Below are positions 1 through 4,925 of a DNA stretch of 5,801 nucleotides, in pieces. Made by a program: the position numbers and the translations under genes. Origin of the DNA: a bacterium (GTDB lineage: Bacteria; Actinomycetota; Thermoleophilia; Solirubrobacterales; 70-9); assembly GCA_002919115.1 (NCBI GenBank), contig PKER01000075.1, forward strand, positions 1 through 5,801. Direction: 5' to 3'. How positions within the stretch are numbered: the stretch's first letter is position 1; each line of letters begins with the position of its first letter. The notes below the pieces were generated by a model, which saw only the letters and a list, made by a program, of their open reading frames with translations, made no database searches and was not told the origin of the DNA.

Positions 1-2
1 GC

Positions 3-776
3 GCCGGCATCGCCATCCGCGACATGGATCTCGCCGCCGCCGAGCAGCACCTCGTGCGCGCGCTGTCGGTGGACCCGAACGACCTCGAAGCGCTGAGCGT
101 GATGGCCGCGCTGCGCTTCCTCCAGGACGACGACGACGCGTACCGGCGCTGGCTCGAGGACGCCGGGGCGGAGGTGCGTCCGTTCGCGTCGCTCGGCGAC
201 GGCGTGCACGCGAACGAGCGGGAGCTCGCCGGCGCGGACGGCGTGGTGATCGGCGGCAGCGTGACCGACATGCACCCGGCCCTCTACGGGGAGCGCCAGC
301 GCCAGCCGCTCAACGACCCGGACCTGCGGGCCGACCTGCGCGAGTACGAGGCGCTGCGCGCGGCGCTGCGGCTGGACCTCCCGATCGTCGGCATCTGCCG
401 CGGCCACCAGCTGCTCAACGTCGCGCTCGGCGGCTCGCTCTTCCAGGACCTGAGCGAGCACGCGGACGCCCGCCACCCGCACTGGGGCGAGTCGCACGCC
501 GTCGACACCGCCGGGGGTAGCTTCATCCGCGGCCTGCTCGGCCGCCGTCCGGAGGTCGCAAGCGAGCACCACCAGGCGGTGCGCCGCGTGGCGCCCGCGC
601 TGCGGGTGACCTCTCGCTCGGACGACGGGGTGGTGGAGAGCGTGGAGCTTCCCGGCCGCCGGCTCACCCTGGGCCTGCAGTGGCACCCAGAGGTGGGGGA
701 GTCCGGGGAGGCCGGCCGCCGCGTGGCCGCGGCTCTGGTCGAAGCGGCAGCGGGCGTGGCGCGCGACGCGGAGTGA
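3..776 (+). CDS. TPR-like segment joined to a PuuD-type class I glutamine amidotransferase (peptidase C26), 5' partial
   Basis: The reading frame is open to the left edge of the window, so the true start is probably outside; the first in-window ATG is at 24. Residues below count from that ATG. Residues about 1-24, plus seven codons upstream, fit a tetratricopeptide repeat (AE..L.RAL..DPND.EAL). From about residue 27 the protein is a class I amidotransferase of the gamma-glutamyl-GABA hydrolase family. It has GGSVTDMHPALYGE (77-90), the nucleophile elbow VGICRGHQLLN with Cys125, HHQAV (182-186), and LGLQWHPE with catalytic His221 and Glu223. The triad looks intact, so hydrolysis of a gamma-glutamyl amide is likely; the substrate is unknown. 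The usual first beta strand of the fold is short or merged with the TPR-like part. An alternative start is ATG 102, which would give a nearly normal stand-alone amidotransferase but leave the TPR-like codons unexplained. The family call is firm; the N-terminus is not. Confidence 0.85.
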   Translation, partial: AGIAIRDMDLAAAEQHLVRALSVDPNDLEALSVMAALRFLQDDDDAYRRWLEDAGAEVRPFASLGDGVHANERELAGADGVVIGGSVTDMHPALYGERQRQPLNDPDLRADLREYEALRAALRLDLPIVGICRGHQLLNVALGGSLFQDLSEHADARHPHWGESHAVDTAGGSFIRGLLGRRPEVASEHHQAVRRVAPALRVTSRSDDGVVESVELPGRRLTLGLQWHPEVGESGEAGRRVAAALVEAAAGVARDAE

Positions 777-802
777 ACCGCGTGGGCGAGGCGCGGTAGG
801 GT
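773..802 (+). promoter_or_regulatory. Possible promoter for a leaderless LysE-family gene
   Basis: A TAGGGT hexamer (797-802) fits the actinobacterial -10 pattern TAnnnT and ends 8 bases before the ATG at 811. GTGAAC (773-778), 18 bp upstream, is a weak -35. There is no convincing Shine-Dalgarno before 811. The spacing would put transcription start at or next to the A of the ATG, giving a leaderless mRNA. The same layout recurs before the genes at 1740 and 4321, which raises confidence somewhat. Confidence 0.4.
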
Positions 803-810
803 GGGCCGGG

Positions 811-1422
811 ATGGGCCCGGAGTTCCTGCTCACCTCGCTGGTCATCATCGCGACGCCGGGCACGGGCGTGGTCTACACCCTGGCTGCGGGGCTCACGCGG
901 GGCCTGCGCGCGGGCGTGATCGCCGCCTTCGGGTGCACGCTCGGGGTGGTCCCCCACATGGCCGCCGCGATCACCGGGCTCGCCGCGCTGCTGCACACGA
1001 GCGCGGTGGCGTTCGGCGTGCTGAAGTACCTCGGGGTCGCCTACCTGCTCTACCTGGCGTGGACGACGCTGCGTGAGCGCGGCGGGCTCGCGGTGGAGGA
1101 GGAGGCGCCGGCGCGGTCGGCGCGCGCGACGGTCGCGACCGCGGTCCTCATCAACCTCCTGAACCCCAAGCTCACCGTGTTCTTCTTCGCGTTCCTGCCC
1201 CAGTTCGTGGGGCCGGGGAACGGCGGCCAGGTGCTCGCGATGCTGGAGCTCAGCGCCGTGTTCATGGCGCTCACGTTCGCCGTGTTCGCGCTCTACGGGG
1301 CGCTTGCCGCGGCGGCCCGCCATCAGGTGGTGAGCCGCCCGCGGGTGCTGGCGTGGATCCGCCGGGTCTTCGCGGGCTCCTTCGTGGCGCTGAGCGCGAA
1401 GCTCGCCCTCACGCGCCAGTGA
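811..1422 (+). CDS. LysE/RhtB family amino-acid exporter
   Basis: This 203-residue inner-membrane protein has the usual length and layout of the LysE/RhtB translocator superfamily, which exports amino acids or related small molecules using the proton gradient. The N-terminal helix carries TPGTG (15-19), the family's PGP-like signature. It is followed by the glycine-patterned segment GLRAGVIAAFGCTLG (31-45) and a helix ending KYLGVAYLLYLAW (72-84). A charged cytoplasmic loop lies at about 87-108. The second half has the conserved NLLNPK (115-120) and FFFAFLPQFV (124-133), then hydrophobic segments at about 140-168 and 185-200. The start at 811 places the first transmembrane segment at the N-terminus as is normal for the family. 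The substrate cannot be told from sequence. It lies 34 bases after the amidotransferase gene and may be co-transcribed with it or use its own promoter; a link between amide hydrolysis and export is only speculation. Confidence 0.9.
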   Translation: MGPEFLLTSLVIIATPGTGVVYTLAAGLTRGLRAGVIAAFGCTLGVVPHMAAAITGLAALLHTSAVAFGVLKYLGVAYLLYLAWTTLRERGGLAVEEEAPARSARATVATAVLINLLNPKLTVFFFAFLPQFVGPGNGGQVLAMLELSAVFMALTFAVFALYGALAAAARHQVVSRPRVLAWIRRVFAGSFVALSAKLALTRQ

Positions 1423-1426
1423 CCGG

Positions 1427-1606
1427 CTAGCGCTCTCGGGTGCGCCTGGTGCCCGGCGGAGCGGCGGGCGCCTCCGGCGGCACGGCGAGGAGGCCGGTCA
1501 CGAACGGTGGCTGCGGCGCGCTCGGCCGCGCCGTCGCGTGGTCGGCGTCCCACGTCGATGCGAACTGCCGCACTTGGCGGGTCATCAGCTGGGCGAGAAA
1601 GCGCAC
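1427..1606 (-). CDS. Unrecognised 59-residue protein, divergent from the CGNR regulator
   Basis: I do not recognise this protein. It would start at GTG 1606-1604 and read VRFLAQLMTRQVRQFASTWD, continuing with a proline/alanine-rich stretch and a basic end (TRRTRER). There is no clear transmembrane segment or cysteine. Several signs support a real gene. A strong AAAGGAG lies 4 bases before the GTG. A near-consensus promoter lies about 65 bases upstream on the same strand. Counting codons gives about 76, 64 and 90 percent G+C at positions 1, 2 and 3, the coding pattern for such a genome. No other gene explains this stretch. It converges with the exporter gene, with 4 bases between the stop codons. 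It shares a control region with the CGNR regulator at 1740, suggesting that it is a regulated target. A longer reading to ATG 1648 is possible but would run the coding region through the 5' UTR hairpin and has no Shine-Dalgarno I can see. Confidence 0.6.
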   Translation of the reverse strand: MRFLAQLMTRQVRQFASTWDADHATARPSAPQPPFVTGLLAVPPEAPAAPPGTRRTRER

Positions 1607-1610
1607 GTCA

Positions 1611-1617
1611 CTCCTTT
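1611..1617 (-). promoter_or_regulatory. Ribosome binding site that sets the start of the small minus-strand gene
   Basis: On the minus strand AAAGGAG is followed by TGAC and then GTG (1606-1604). The match to the anti-Shine-Dalgarno is strong; the 4-base spacing is a little short. It is the main reason for choosing GTG 1606 over the upstream ATG 1648. Confidence 0.6.
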
Positions 1618-1619
1618 CT

Positions 1620-1643
1620 GCGGCGCCCGGATCGAGGCGCCGC
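1620..1643 (-). promoter_or_regulatory. Perfect 8-bp hairpin in the 5' UTR of the small minus-strand gene
   Basis: GCGGCGCC (1620-1627) and GGCGCCGC (1636-1643) are perfect inverted arms around an 8-base loop. The hairpin sits between the predicted transcription start (near 1665) and the Shine-Dalgarno, ending 2 bases before it. It could stabilise the leader, tune ribosome access or act as an attenuator. There is no U-run after it, so it does not look like a standard terminator. Confidence 0.5.
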
Positions 1644-1671
1644 CGCACGGTCCTGCGTGACTGGTAAACCG

Positions 1672-1700
1672 GTTATACCGGTCACGACATGACCTGTCAA
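1672..1700 (-). promoter_or_regulatory. Near-consensus sigma-70-type promoter on the minus strand
   Basis: Read on the minus strand, TTGACA (1700-1695) is followed after exactly 17 bases by TATAAC (1677-1672). The -35 is a perfect consensus, the -10 matches at 5 of 6 positions and the spacer is optimal. Transcription would begin near 1665 and run into the small gene at 1606, leaving a leader of about 60 bases. In such GC-rich DNA this is very unlikely by chance. Confidence 0.8.
1680..1694. promoter_or_regulatory. 15-bp palindrome GGTCA-N5-TGACC in the promoter spacer
   Basis: GGTCA (1680-1684) and TGACC (1690-1694) are perfect inverted arms around CGACA. They fill most of the 17-bp spacer of the minus-strand promoter, a typical repressor position. 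The palindrome shares bases with the middle phased element, so the two may be one composite operator. The ATG at 1689, a possible upstream start for the CGNR gene, falls inside it and so is unlikely to be a start codon. Confidence 0.5.
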
Positions 1701-1723
1701 GTGATTTTGCCGGTCACGAGGAG

Positions 1724-1729
1724 TAGGCT
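1724..1729 (+). promoter_or_regulatory. -10 element for the leaderless CGNR regulator gene
   Basis: TAGGCT fits TAnnnT and ends exactly 10 bases before GTG 1740. The XRE gene at 4321 has the same 10-base gap. No good -35 is visible; GTGATT at 1701-1706 has 17-bp spacing but a poor match. There is no Shine-Dalgarno at a useful distance from GTG 1740, which favours leaderless translation. Confidence 0.5.
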
Positions 1730-1739
1730 TTGCCTGGTC

Positions 1740-2324
1740 GTGAACGTCGCCGAGCTGCAGCGCCAGGTCGAGTACAAGTTCGCCCCGGCCCCCCTGATCG
1801 CGGTCCAGGCGCTCGCCAACACGTTCGCCTTCGAGCCGGAGGAGGAGCGCCTGCTCGACCCGGATTCCGCGCGCGCCTGGCTGGTCGAGTCCGAGCTCGC
1901 GGCCCCCGGCGTCGCCGTGGGCGAGCGGGAGTTCGAGCGGCTCGTTGAGTTCCGCGCCGTCGTGCGCGACATGCTCGACGCGAACCTGACCGGCGCGCTC
2001 AGCGAAGAGACCGCGGCCGCGTTCCAGCGCTTCGCGGGCGAGAGCCCGGTACGGCTCGCGTCTCCCCAGCCCGGGCGCCTCGACCTGGACCTCGCGCCCG
2101 CGCGCTCCGTGGACGAGTTCATCGGGCAGATCGTCGGGATCGCCTACCGCGCGCAGGTGACCGGGGAGTGGGAGCGGCTCAAGGTCTGCGCCAGCGACGA
2201 GTGCCGCTGGGCCTTCTACGACGCCTCCCGCAACCGCAGCGGGACCTGGTGCCAGATGGAGGTCTGCGGCAACAAGATCAAGAACCGCGCCTACCGCCGG
2301 CGCCGGCGCGCGACCGCGAGCTGA
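1740..2324 (+). CDS. ABATE/CGNR zinc-finger family transcriptional regulator
   Basis: This 194-residue protein has the two-part build of the CGNR family (putative stress-induced transcription regulators). An N-terminal ABATE-type helical domain contains FAPAPLIAVQALANTF (14-29), the counterpart of the family's LVNT motif. A C-terminal zinc-ribbon-like DNA-binding domain contains Cys150, Cys155, Cys171 and Cys176 followed by CGNKIKNRAYRRRRR. The motif here is CGNK rather than the usual CGNR, a conservative change in a basic segment. The ABATE domain is thought to sense a ligand; none can be inferred. GTG 1740 is chosen because it sits 10 bases after TAGGCT and because the upstream in-frame ATG 1689 lies inside a palindrome in the control region and would add 17 residues unlike the family. 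It is divergent from the small gene at 1606 and probably controls it and itself. The stop lies only about 10 bases before the -10 of the next gene. Confidence 0.85.
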   Translation: MNVAELQRQVEYKFAPAPLIAVQALANTFAFEPEEERLLDPDSARAWLVESELAAPGVAVGEREFERLVEFRAVVRDMLDANLTGALSEETAAAFQRFAGESPVRLASPQPGRLDLDLAPARSVDEFIGQIVGIAYRAQVTGEWERLKVCASDECRWAFYDASRNRSGTWCQMEVCGNKIKNRAYRRRRRATAS

Positions 2325-2333
2325 ACGCTCGGC

Positions 2334-2342
2334 TGGTATAAG
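2334..2342 (+). promoter_or_regulatory. Extended -10 promoter for the secreted beta-helix protein
   Basis: TGG-TATAAG at 2334-2342 matches an extended -10 (TGn followed by a TATAAT-like hexamer). No clear -35 is seen, which extended -10 promoters tolerate. Transcription would start near 2349 and give a leader of about 80 bases before ATG 2429. A small stem CGCCC/GGGCG (2346-2361) lies at the start of that leader. Confidence 0.5.
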
Positions 2343-2410
2343 GGTCGCCCCGCGTTGGGCGGGCCATCTGAGTACGACAAGAGGGGGAGCCGGTGGAGGG
2401 CGCTCAGCGC

Positions 2411-2418
2411 GAGGAAGG
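2411..2418 (+). promoter_or_regulatory. Ribosome binding site favouring the ATG at 2429
   Basis: GAGGAAGG ends 10 bases before ATG 2429. A competing GGGGGAG at 2383-2389 lies only 3 bases before GTG 2393. The 2429 start gives a compact signal peptide; the 2393 start adds 12 mostly charged residues (GTG then EGAQREEGARW). Confidence 0.45.
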
Positions 2419-2428
2419 CGCACGCTGG

Positions 2429-4177
2429 ATGCGTGCATGCAGGATGCGGACCCGCGGGCGGGAAGGCCGCCTCGCGCTTCTGCTCGGAGCGGTGCTCGCC
2501 GCGGTCGCGGCGGCGCCGGCGCAGGCCGCGACGATCACCGTGAACTCGGGCGACGACGGCCCGGCGGTCCCGGGCTGCAGCCTGCGCGAGGCCGTCGCGT
2601 CGGCGACGAGCAACGCGAACCTCTCGAACGGGTGCGCGGCCGGGCAGGCGAACAAGCGCGACGTGATCGAGATCAAGGTCCCGCTGGTCGCGCTCAGCGA
2701 GGGTCAGCTCGAGGTCGGCGCCGGCGGGCCGCTCACGATCCGCGGCGACGGCGAGACGACGGTCGGCAGCGTGAACAGCCGCGTGCTGAGCGTGAACGCG
2801 GGCTCCGAGGTCGTCCTGAGGGGCCTGAAGGTCGCGGGCGAGTGGGCGACCGACCAGAAGGGCGGGATCGTCTACGTCGGGACGAATGGCAACCTCGTGC
2901 TGCGCGAGACCGACTTCAACGGAGGCCGGGCGCTCGCGGGCGGGGCCGTGCAGGTGGACCCGGGGGCGACGCTGACCGCGACGGACACGTCGTTCACCAA
3001 CGCGGTCGCGAGCTTCTACGGCGGGGCGCTCGCGGCCGAGGCGGCGACGGTGACGCTGCGGCGCGTGAGCTTCTTCGACAACGCCGTGCACGGCTCGTCG
3101 GACTTCGGGCTCGACGTCGTGGGCGGCGGCATGTACATGCGCGACGGGTACCTCACGATCGAGGACTCCTACTTCATGAACAACGGCGCGCTGCACGACA
3201 GCACGACCGGGGCCCAGGCCGCGCTGGGCGGAGGCCTGTTCATCCTCGACACGGACTTCGTGATCCGGCGCTCGACGATCCGTGCGAACCACGCCACCGG
3301 CGTCTCCAGCCTGAACGGGAGGGCGTACGGCGGGGGGCTCTACGTCGCGAACAGCATCGGCTGGCACGGCTCGATCGAGTCCTCGACGATCGCTACCAAC
3401 GGCGCCTTCGGCGGCAGCCTGGGCAACGGGCATGCGTCCGGGGGCGGCATCTACCTGGACGCGCAGATCAACCTGGCGGTCGAGCACACGACGTTCTCCT
3501 CCAACACCGCGGACGCGGACTCAAAGGCGGGCGACCACATCCGGCAGGCGTCGGGCGGCGTCGTCGAGCTTCGCGCCTCGATCCTCGGTCTCGTCGCGGA
3601 CCCGTGTTCCGCGTCGTCCGGATCGGCCGGCTCCAAGGGGTACAACGTCTCCGCCAACGCGGACCCTGACTGCGGCCTGGGCGGCAAGGACCGCGCGGGG
3701 GCGGAGCCTGGGTTCAGCGGGGGAGTAACCGACAACGGCGGGCCGACGCTCACGCTCGCGATCGGCCCCGCCAGCGCGGCCCTGGACCTCCTGCCGCCGA
3801 ATCAGTGCAAGGGCACCGACCAGCGCGGGATCAGCCGCCGCGACGGCCTCGGCGGCAAGCGCTGCGACGCGGGCGCGTACGAGCTCGCTCAGTGCGCGGG
3901 CAAGATCATCGGCAAGGGCGCGATCATCGGCACCGGCAAGCGCGACGTGCTGCGCGGCACCAAGGGCGCCGACGTGATCGTCGGGCAGGGCGGCTCCGAC
4001 CGGATCCGCGGCCGCGGCGGCAGCGACCGCATCTGCGGCGGGGGCGGCAACGACACCCTGCTGGGCGGCCGCGGCCGCGACTGGCTTTACGGCCAGGCCG
4101 GGAACGACGTTCTGCGGGGCGGCCCGGGGCGCGACGTCCTGGACGGCGGCCCGGGCCGAAACGACGTGCGCCAGTAG
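2429..4177 (+). CDS. Secreted CSLREA-type parallel beta-helix protein with choice-of-anchor Q-like region and RTX-like C-terminal repeats
   Basis: With the 2429 start the protein has 582 residues. Residues 1-33 are a Sec signal peptide: an arginine-rich n-region, LALLLGAVLAAVAAA, and a likely cut after AQA. Mature residues begin ATITVNSGDDG and reach CSLREAV at about 50-56, the CSLREA signature. The next 300 or so residues form a right-handed beta-helix. Coil turns repeat GGGMY, GGGLF, GGGLY and GGGIY, each followed by a run such as IEDSYFMNNGA, IRRSTIRANHA, IESSTIATNGA or VEHTTFSSNTA. Then comes a choice-of-anchor Q-like block (VTDNGGPTLTLAIGPASAALD, then DQRGISR, then DAGAYEL). The last 82 residues are glycine/aspartate nonapeptides (GGGGNDTLLGGRGRDWLYGQ and similar), the RTX/haemolysin-type calcium-binding pattern. 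A cell-surface or extracellular adhesive or structural role is likely; enzymatic activity is not evident. ATG 2444 and GTG 2393 are other possible starts. A hairpin follows the stop. Confidence 0.85.
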   Translation: MRACRMRTRGREGRLALLLGAVLAAVAAAPAQAATITVNSGDDGPAVPGCSLREAVASATSNANLSNGCAAGQANKRDVIEIKVPLVALSEGQLEVGAGGPLTIRGDGETTVGSVNSRVLSVNAGSEVVLRGLKVAGEWATDQKGGIVYVGTNGNLVLRETDFNGGRALAGGAVQVDPGATLTATDTSFTNAVASFYGGALAAEAATVTLRRVSFFDNAVHGSSDFGLDVVGGGMYMRDGYLTIEDSYFMNNGALHDSTTGAQAALGGGLFILDTDFVIRRSTIRANHATGVSSLNGRAYGGGLYVANSIGWHGSIESSTIATNGAFGGSLGNGHASGGGIYLDAQINLAVEHTTFSSNTADADSKAGDHIRQASGGVVELRASILGLVADPCSASSGSAGSKGYNVSANADPDCGLGGKDRAGAEPGFSGGVTDNGGPTLTLAIGPASAALDLLPPNQCKGTDQRGISRRDGLGGKRCDAGAYELAQCAGKIIGKGAIIGTGKRDVLRGTKGADVIVGQGGSDRIRGRGGSDRICGGGGNDTLLGGRGRDWLYGQAGNDVLRGGPGRDVLDGGPGRNDVRQ

Positions 4178-4194
4178 CGGCGGCCCGCGTCGCT

Positions 4195-4225
4195 GTCGCG
4201 GATCCGCGGCGCCCGCATCCGCGAC
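4195..4225 (+). terminator. Hairpin after the beta-helix gene, probable terminator
   Basis: GTCGCGGAT (4195-4203) and ATCCGCGAC (4217-4225) are perfect 9-bp arms. Inside them GCGG/CCGC can form 4 more pairs around a 3-base loop, with 2 unpaired bases. It begins 17 bases after the stop. There is no T-run after it, common for actinobacterial terminators but a reason for caution. Confidence 0.55.
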
Positions 4226-4268
4226 CCCGCGATCCGTACGACGGGCTGCGCGGCAGCCTCGGGACGGC

Positions 4269-4286
4269 TGTCAAGCACGCTTGACA
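4269..4286. promoter_or_regulatory. Operator 1 of the XRE operon: TGTCAAG-N4-CTTGACA
   Basis: A perfect 7-4-7 palindrome with centre CACG. Its right arm contains TTGACA (4281-4286), which also serves as the -35 of the operon promoter. Binding here would block RNA polymerase. Confidence 0.8.
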
Positions 4287-4310
4287 ACCGGGTCGATGTC
4301 AAGGTAACTT
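4281..4310 (+). promoter_or_regulatory. Promoter of the XRE/membrane-protein operon
   Basis: TTGACA (4281-4286), an 18-bp spacer and TAACTT (4305-4310). The -10 ends 10 bases before GTG 4321, so the transcript is probably leaderless. Both hexamers are embedded in the two palindromic operators. Confidence 0.75.
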
Positions 4311-4314
4311 GACA
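4297..4314. promoter_or_regulatory. Operator 2 of the XRE operon: TGTCAAG-N4-CTTGACA
   Basis: The arms are identical to operator 1, with centre GTAA, 28 bp downstream centre to centre. It covers the -10 (4305-4310) and ends 6 bases before the GTG start. The two sites together cover the whole promoter, as expected for autorepression by the encoded XRE dimer. Confidence 0.8.
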
Positions 4315-4320
4315 CAGGCC

Positions 4321-4527
4321 GTGAGGAACAGCGTGCGCGAGAAAAGGGCGGAACGCGGGCTCTCCCAGCAAGGGCTCGCCGAGGCCGTCGGCGTCTCGCG
4401 GCAGACGATCAACGCGATCGAGACGGGCCGCTATCTGCCGTCCCTGCCGCTGGCGTTCGCGCTCGCCCGCTTCTTCGACACCCCGATCGAGGGCTTGTTC
4501 GAGCCCGAGGAAGGAGAGTTGGCATGA
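4321..4527 (+). CDS. Small XRE/Cro-type helix-turn-helix regulator (YgzD-like)
   Basis: This 68-residue protein is little more than one HTH_3 domain. It starts VRNSVREKRAERGLSQ, matching the common MKNRIRELREERGLSQ start of this small-regulator family. The helix-turn-helix runs LSQQGLAEAVGVSRQTINAIETGRY (14-38), with recognition helix SRQTINAIETG (26-36). PSLPLAFALARFFDTPIEGLF (40-60) completes the five-helix fold. GTG 4321 is chosen because it gives the family N-terminus and lies 10 bases after the -10. GTG 4333, preceded by GAGGAA, is a weaker alternative, and TTG 4309 would overlap the -10. The gene overlaps the next by ATGA, so the two are translationally coupled. Twin perfect palindromes over its promoter imply autoregulation as a dimer. 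In related pairs the neighbouring membrane protein is thought to modulate the regulator, but that is inference here. Confidence 0.88.
   Translation: MRNSVREKRAERGLSQQGLAEAVGVSRQTINAIETGRYLPSLPLAFALARFFDTPIEGLFEPEEGELA
4511..4516 (+). promoter_or_regulatory. Ribosome binding site for the membrane protein, inside the XRE gene
   Basis: AAGGAG lies 7 bases before ATG 4524, an ideal Shine-Dalgarno within the last codons of the regulator. It supports ATG 4524 over the second ATG at 4530. It also contrasts with the leaderless first gene of the operon. Confidence 0.75.
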
Positions 4528-4910
4528 CCATGAGCCTTCGCAGATGGCGCGCGACCCTGGCGGGGATGATCGCCCTGGCGGTGCCCGTCGTGGCCGGGTT
4601 CTGGATCGCCGACGGGCCGCTTTCGGCGGCGATCGTGGCGGCTTGGCTGGCGCTCGCGATCGGCGCCCTGCACTTCGGGCGCGGGCGCTCGGAGACGATC
4701 ACCGTGATGAGCGGCGCGGGGGACGAGCGCATCCGCAGCCTCTCCGTGCGGGCGCTCTCCTTCGCCGGCGGGGTGATGGCGGTCGCGCTGCCGGCCTGGT
4801 GGCTCGTGAGCGTGCTCGTCGACCGTCCGAACTACGGGGTGGCGGCGCTCCTCGGGCTGTTCTCGGCCTCGTTCGTCGGCGCCTCCTTCTGGCTCGCGCG
4901 CCGGGGCTAG
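4524..4910 (+). CDS. Four-helix membrane protein partner of the XRE regulator (DUF2178-like)
   Basis: The protein has 128 residues with four predicted membrane segments, at about 11-29, 33-51, 78-99 and 104-125. They form two hairpins joined by a polar loop (52-77) carrying GDERIRSLSVRA (66-77). The positive n-region (RRWR) suggests that the N-terminus, and so the central loop and the C-terminal ARRG, face the cytoplasm. The DER.R....RA loop before the third helix resembles small membrane proteins of the DUF2178 type often found beside YgzD-like XRE regulators; I make that match from memory, with moderate confidence. It overlaps the regulator gene by 4 bases and is co-transcribed with it. The central loop could bind or sequester the regulator at the membrane, or the protein could be its main target. 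No catalytic motif is visible, so the biochemical role is unknown. Confidence 0.75.
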   Translation: MTMSLRRWRATLAGMIALAVPVVAGFWIADGPLSAAIVAAWLALAIGALHFGRGRSETITVMSGAGDERIRSLSVRALSFAGGVMAVALPAWWLVSVLVDRPNYGVAALLGLFSASFVGASFWLARRG

Positions 4911-4925
4911 GGCGCCCGGCGCCGG

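Larger units (their letters stand above)
1656..1719. promoter_or_regulatory. Operator cluster: three phased copies of a CCGGTCACG-like element
   Basis: The element CCGGTCACGA occurs exactly at 1678-1687 and 1710-1719. A one-mismatch copy lies in inverted orientation at 1656-1665 (CGTGACTGGT, the inverse of ACCGGTCACG at 1677-1686). Centre spacings are about 21 and 32 bp, that is two and three helical turns, so all three lie on one face of the DNA. The inverted pair encloses the minus-strand -10 and the third copy lies between the two divergent promoters. This fits repression or co-regulation of both genes. The CGNR protein encoded next to it is the obvious candidate binder, but that is inference. 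Confidence 0.55.

Noticed and set aside
664..1323. Minus-strand open frame opposite the exporter
   Set aside because: Its Arg/Glu/His/Pro-rich composition is a shadow of the LysE-family gene, which carries clear family motifs.
1494..1503. A third exact CCGGTCACGA inside the small gene as a further operator
   Set aside because: It lies about 175 bases from the promoter inside coding sequence; a chance match is possible, so it was left out of the cluster. It could be reconsidered if binding is shown.
1440..1692. Plus-strand reading frames opposite the small minus-strand gene
   Set aside because: They lack a Shine-Dalgarno or promoter, and the minus-strand frame has better codon-position composition and full expression signals.
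1695..1701. TGTCAAG near the CGNR promoter as a half-site for the XRE regulator
   Set aside because: The shared bases are explained by the TTGACA -35 consensus and no second arm is present.
1689..1739. ATG 1689 as the start of the CGNR regulator
   Set aside because: It lies inside the GGTCA-N5-TGACC palindrome and ahead of the gene's own -10; the added 17 residues do not look like the family N-terminus, and GTG 1740 has leaderless spacing.
2291..3487. Long minus-strand open frame of nearly 400 codons opposite the beta-helix gene
   Set aside because: It is an arginine-rich low-complexity translation typical of the antisense of GC-rich coding DNA; the plus strand has a signal peptide and recognisable repeats.
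3940..4174. Glycine-rich tandem DNA repeats as a mobile or CRISPR-like array
   Set aside because: The periodicity is that of RTX nonapeptide codons inside an intact reading frame; units are degenerate and there are no spacers.
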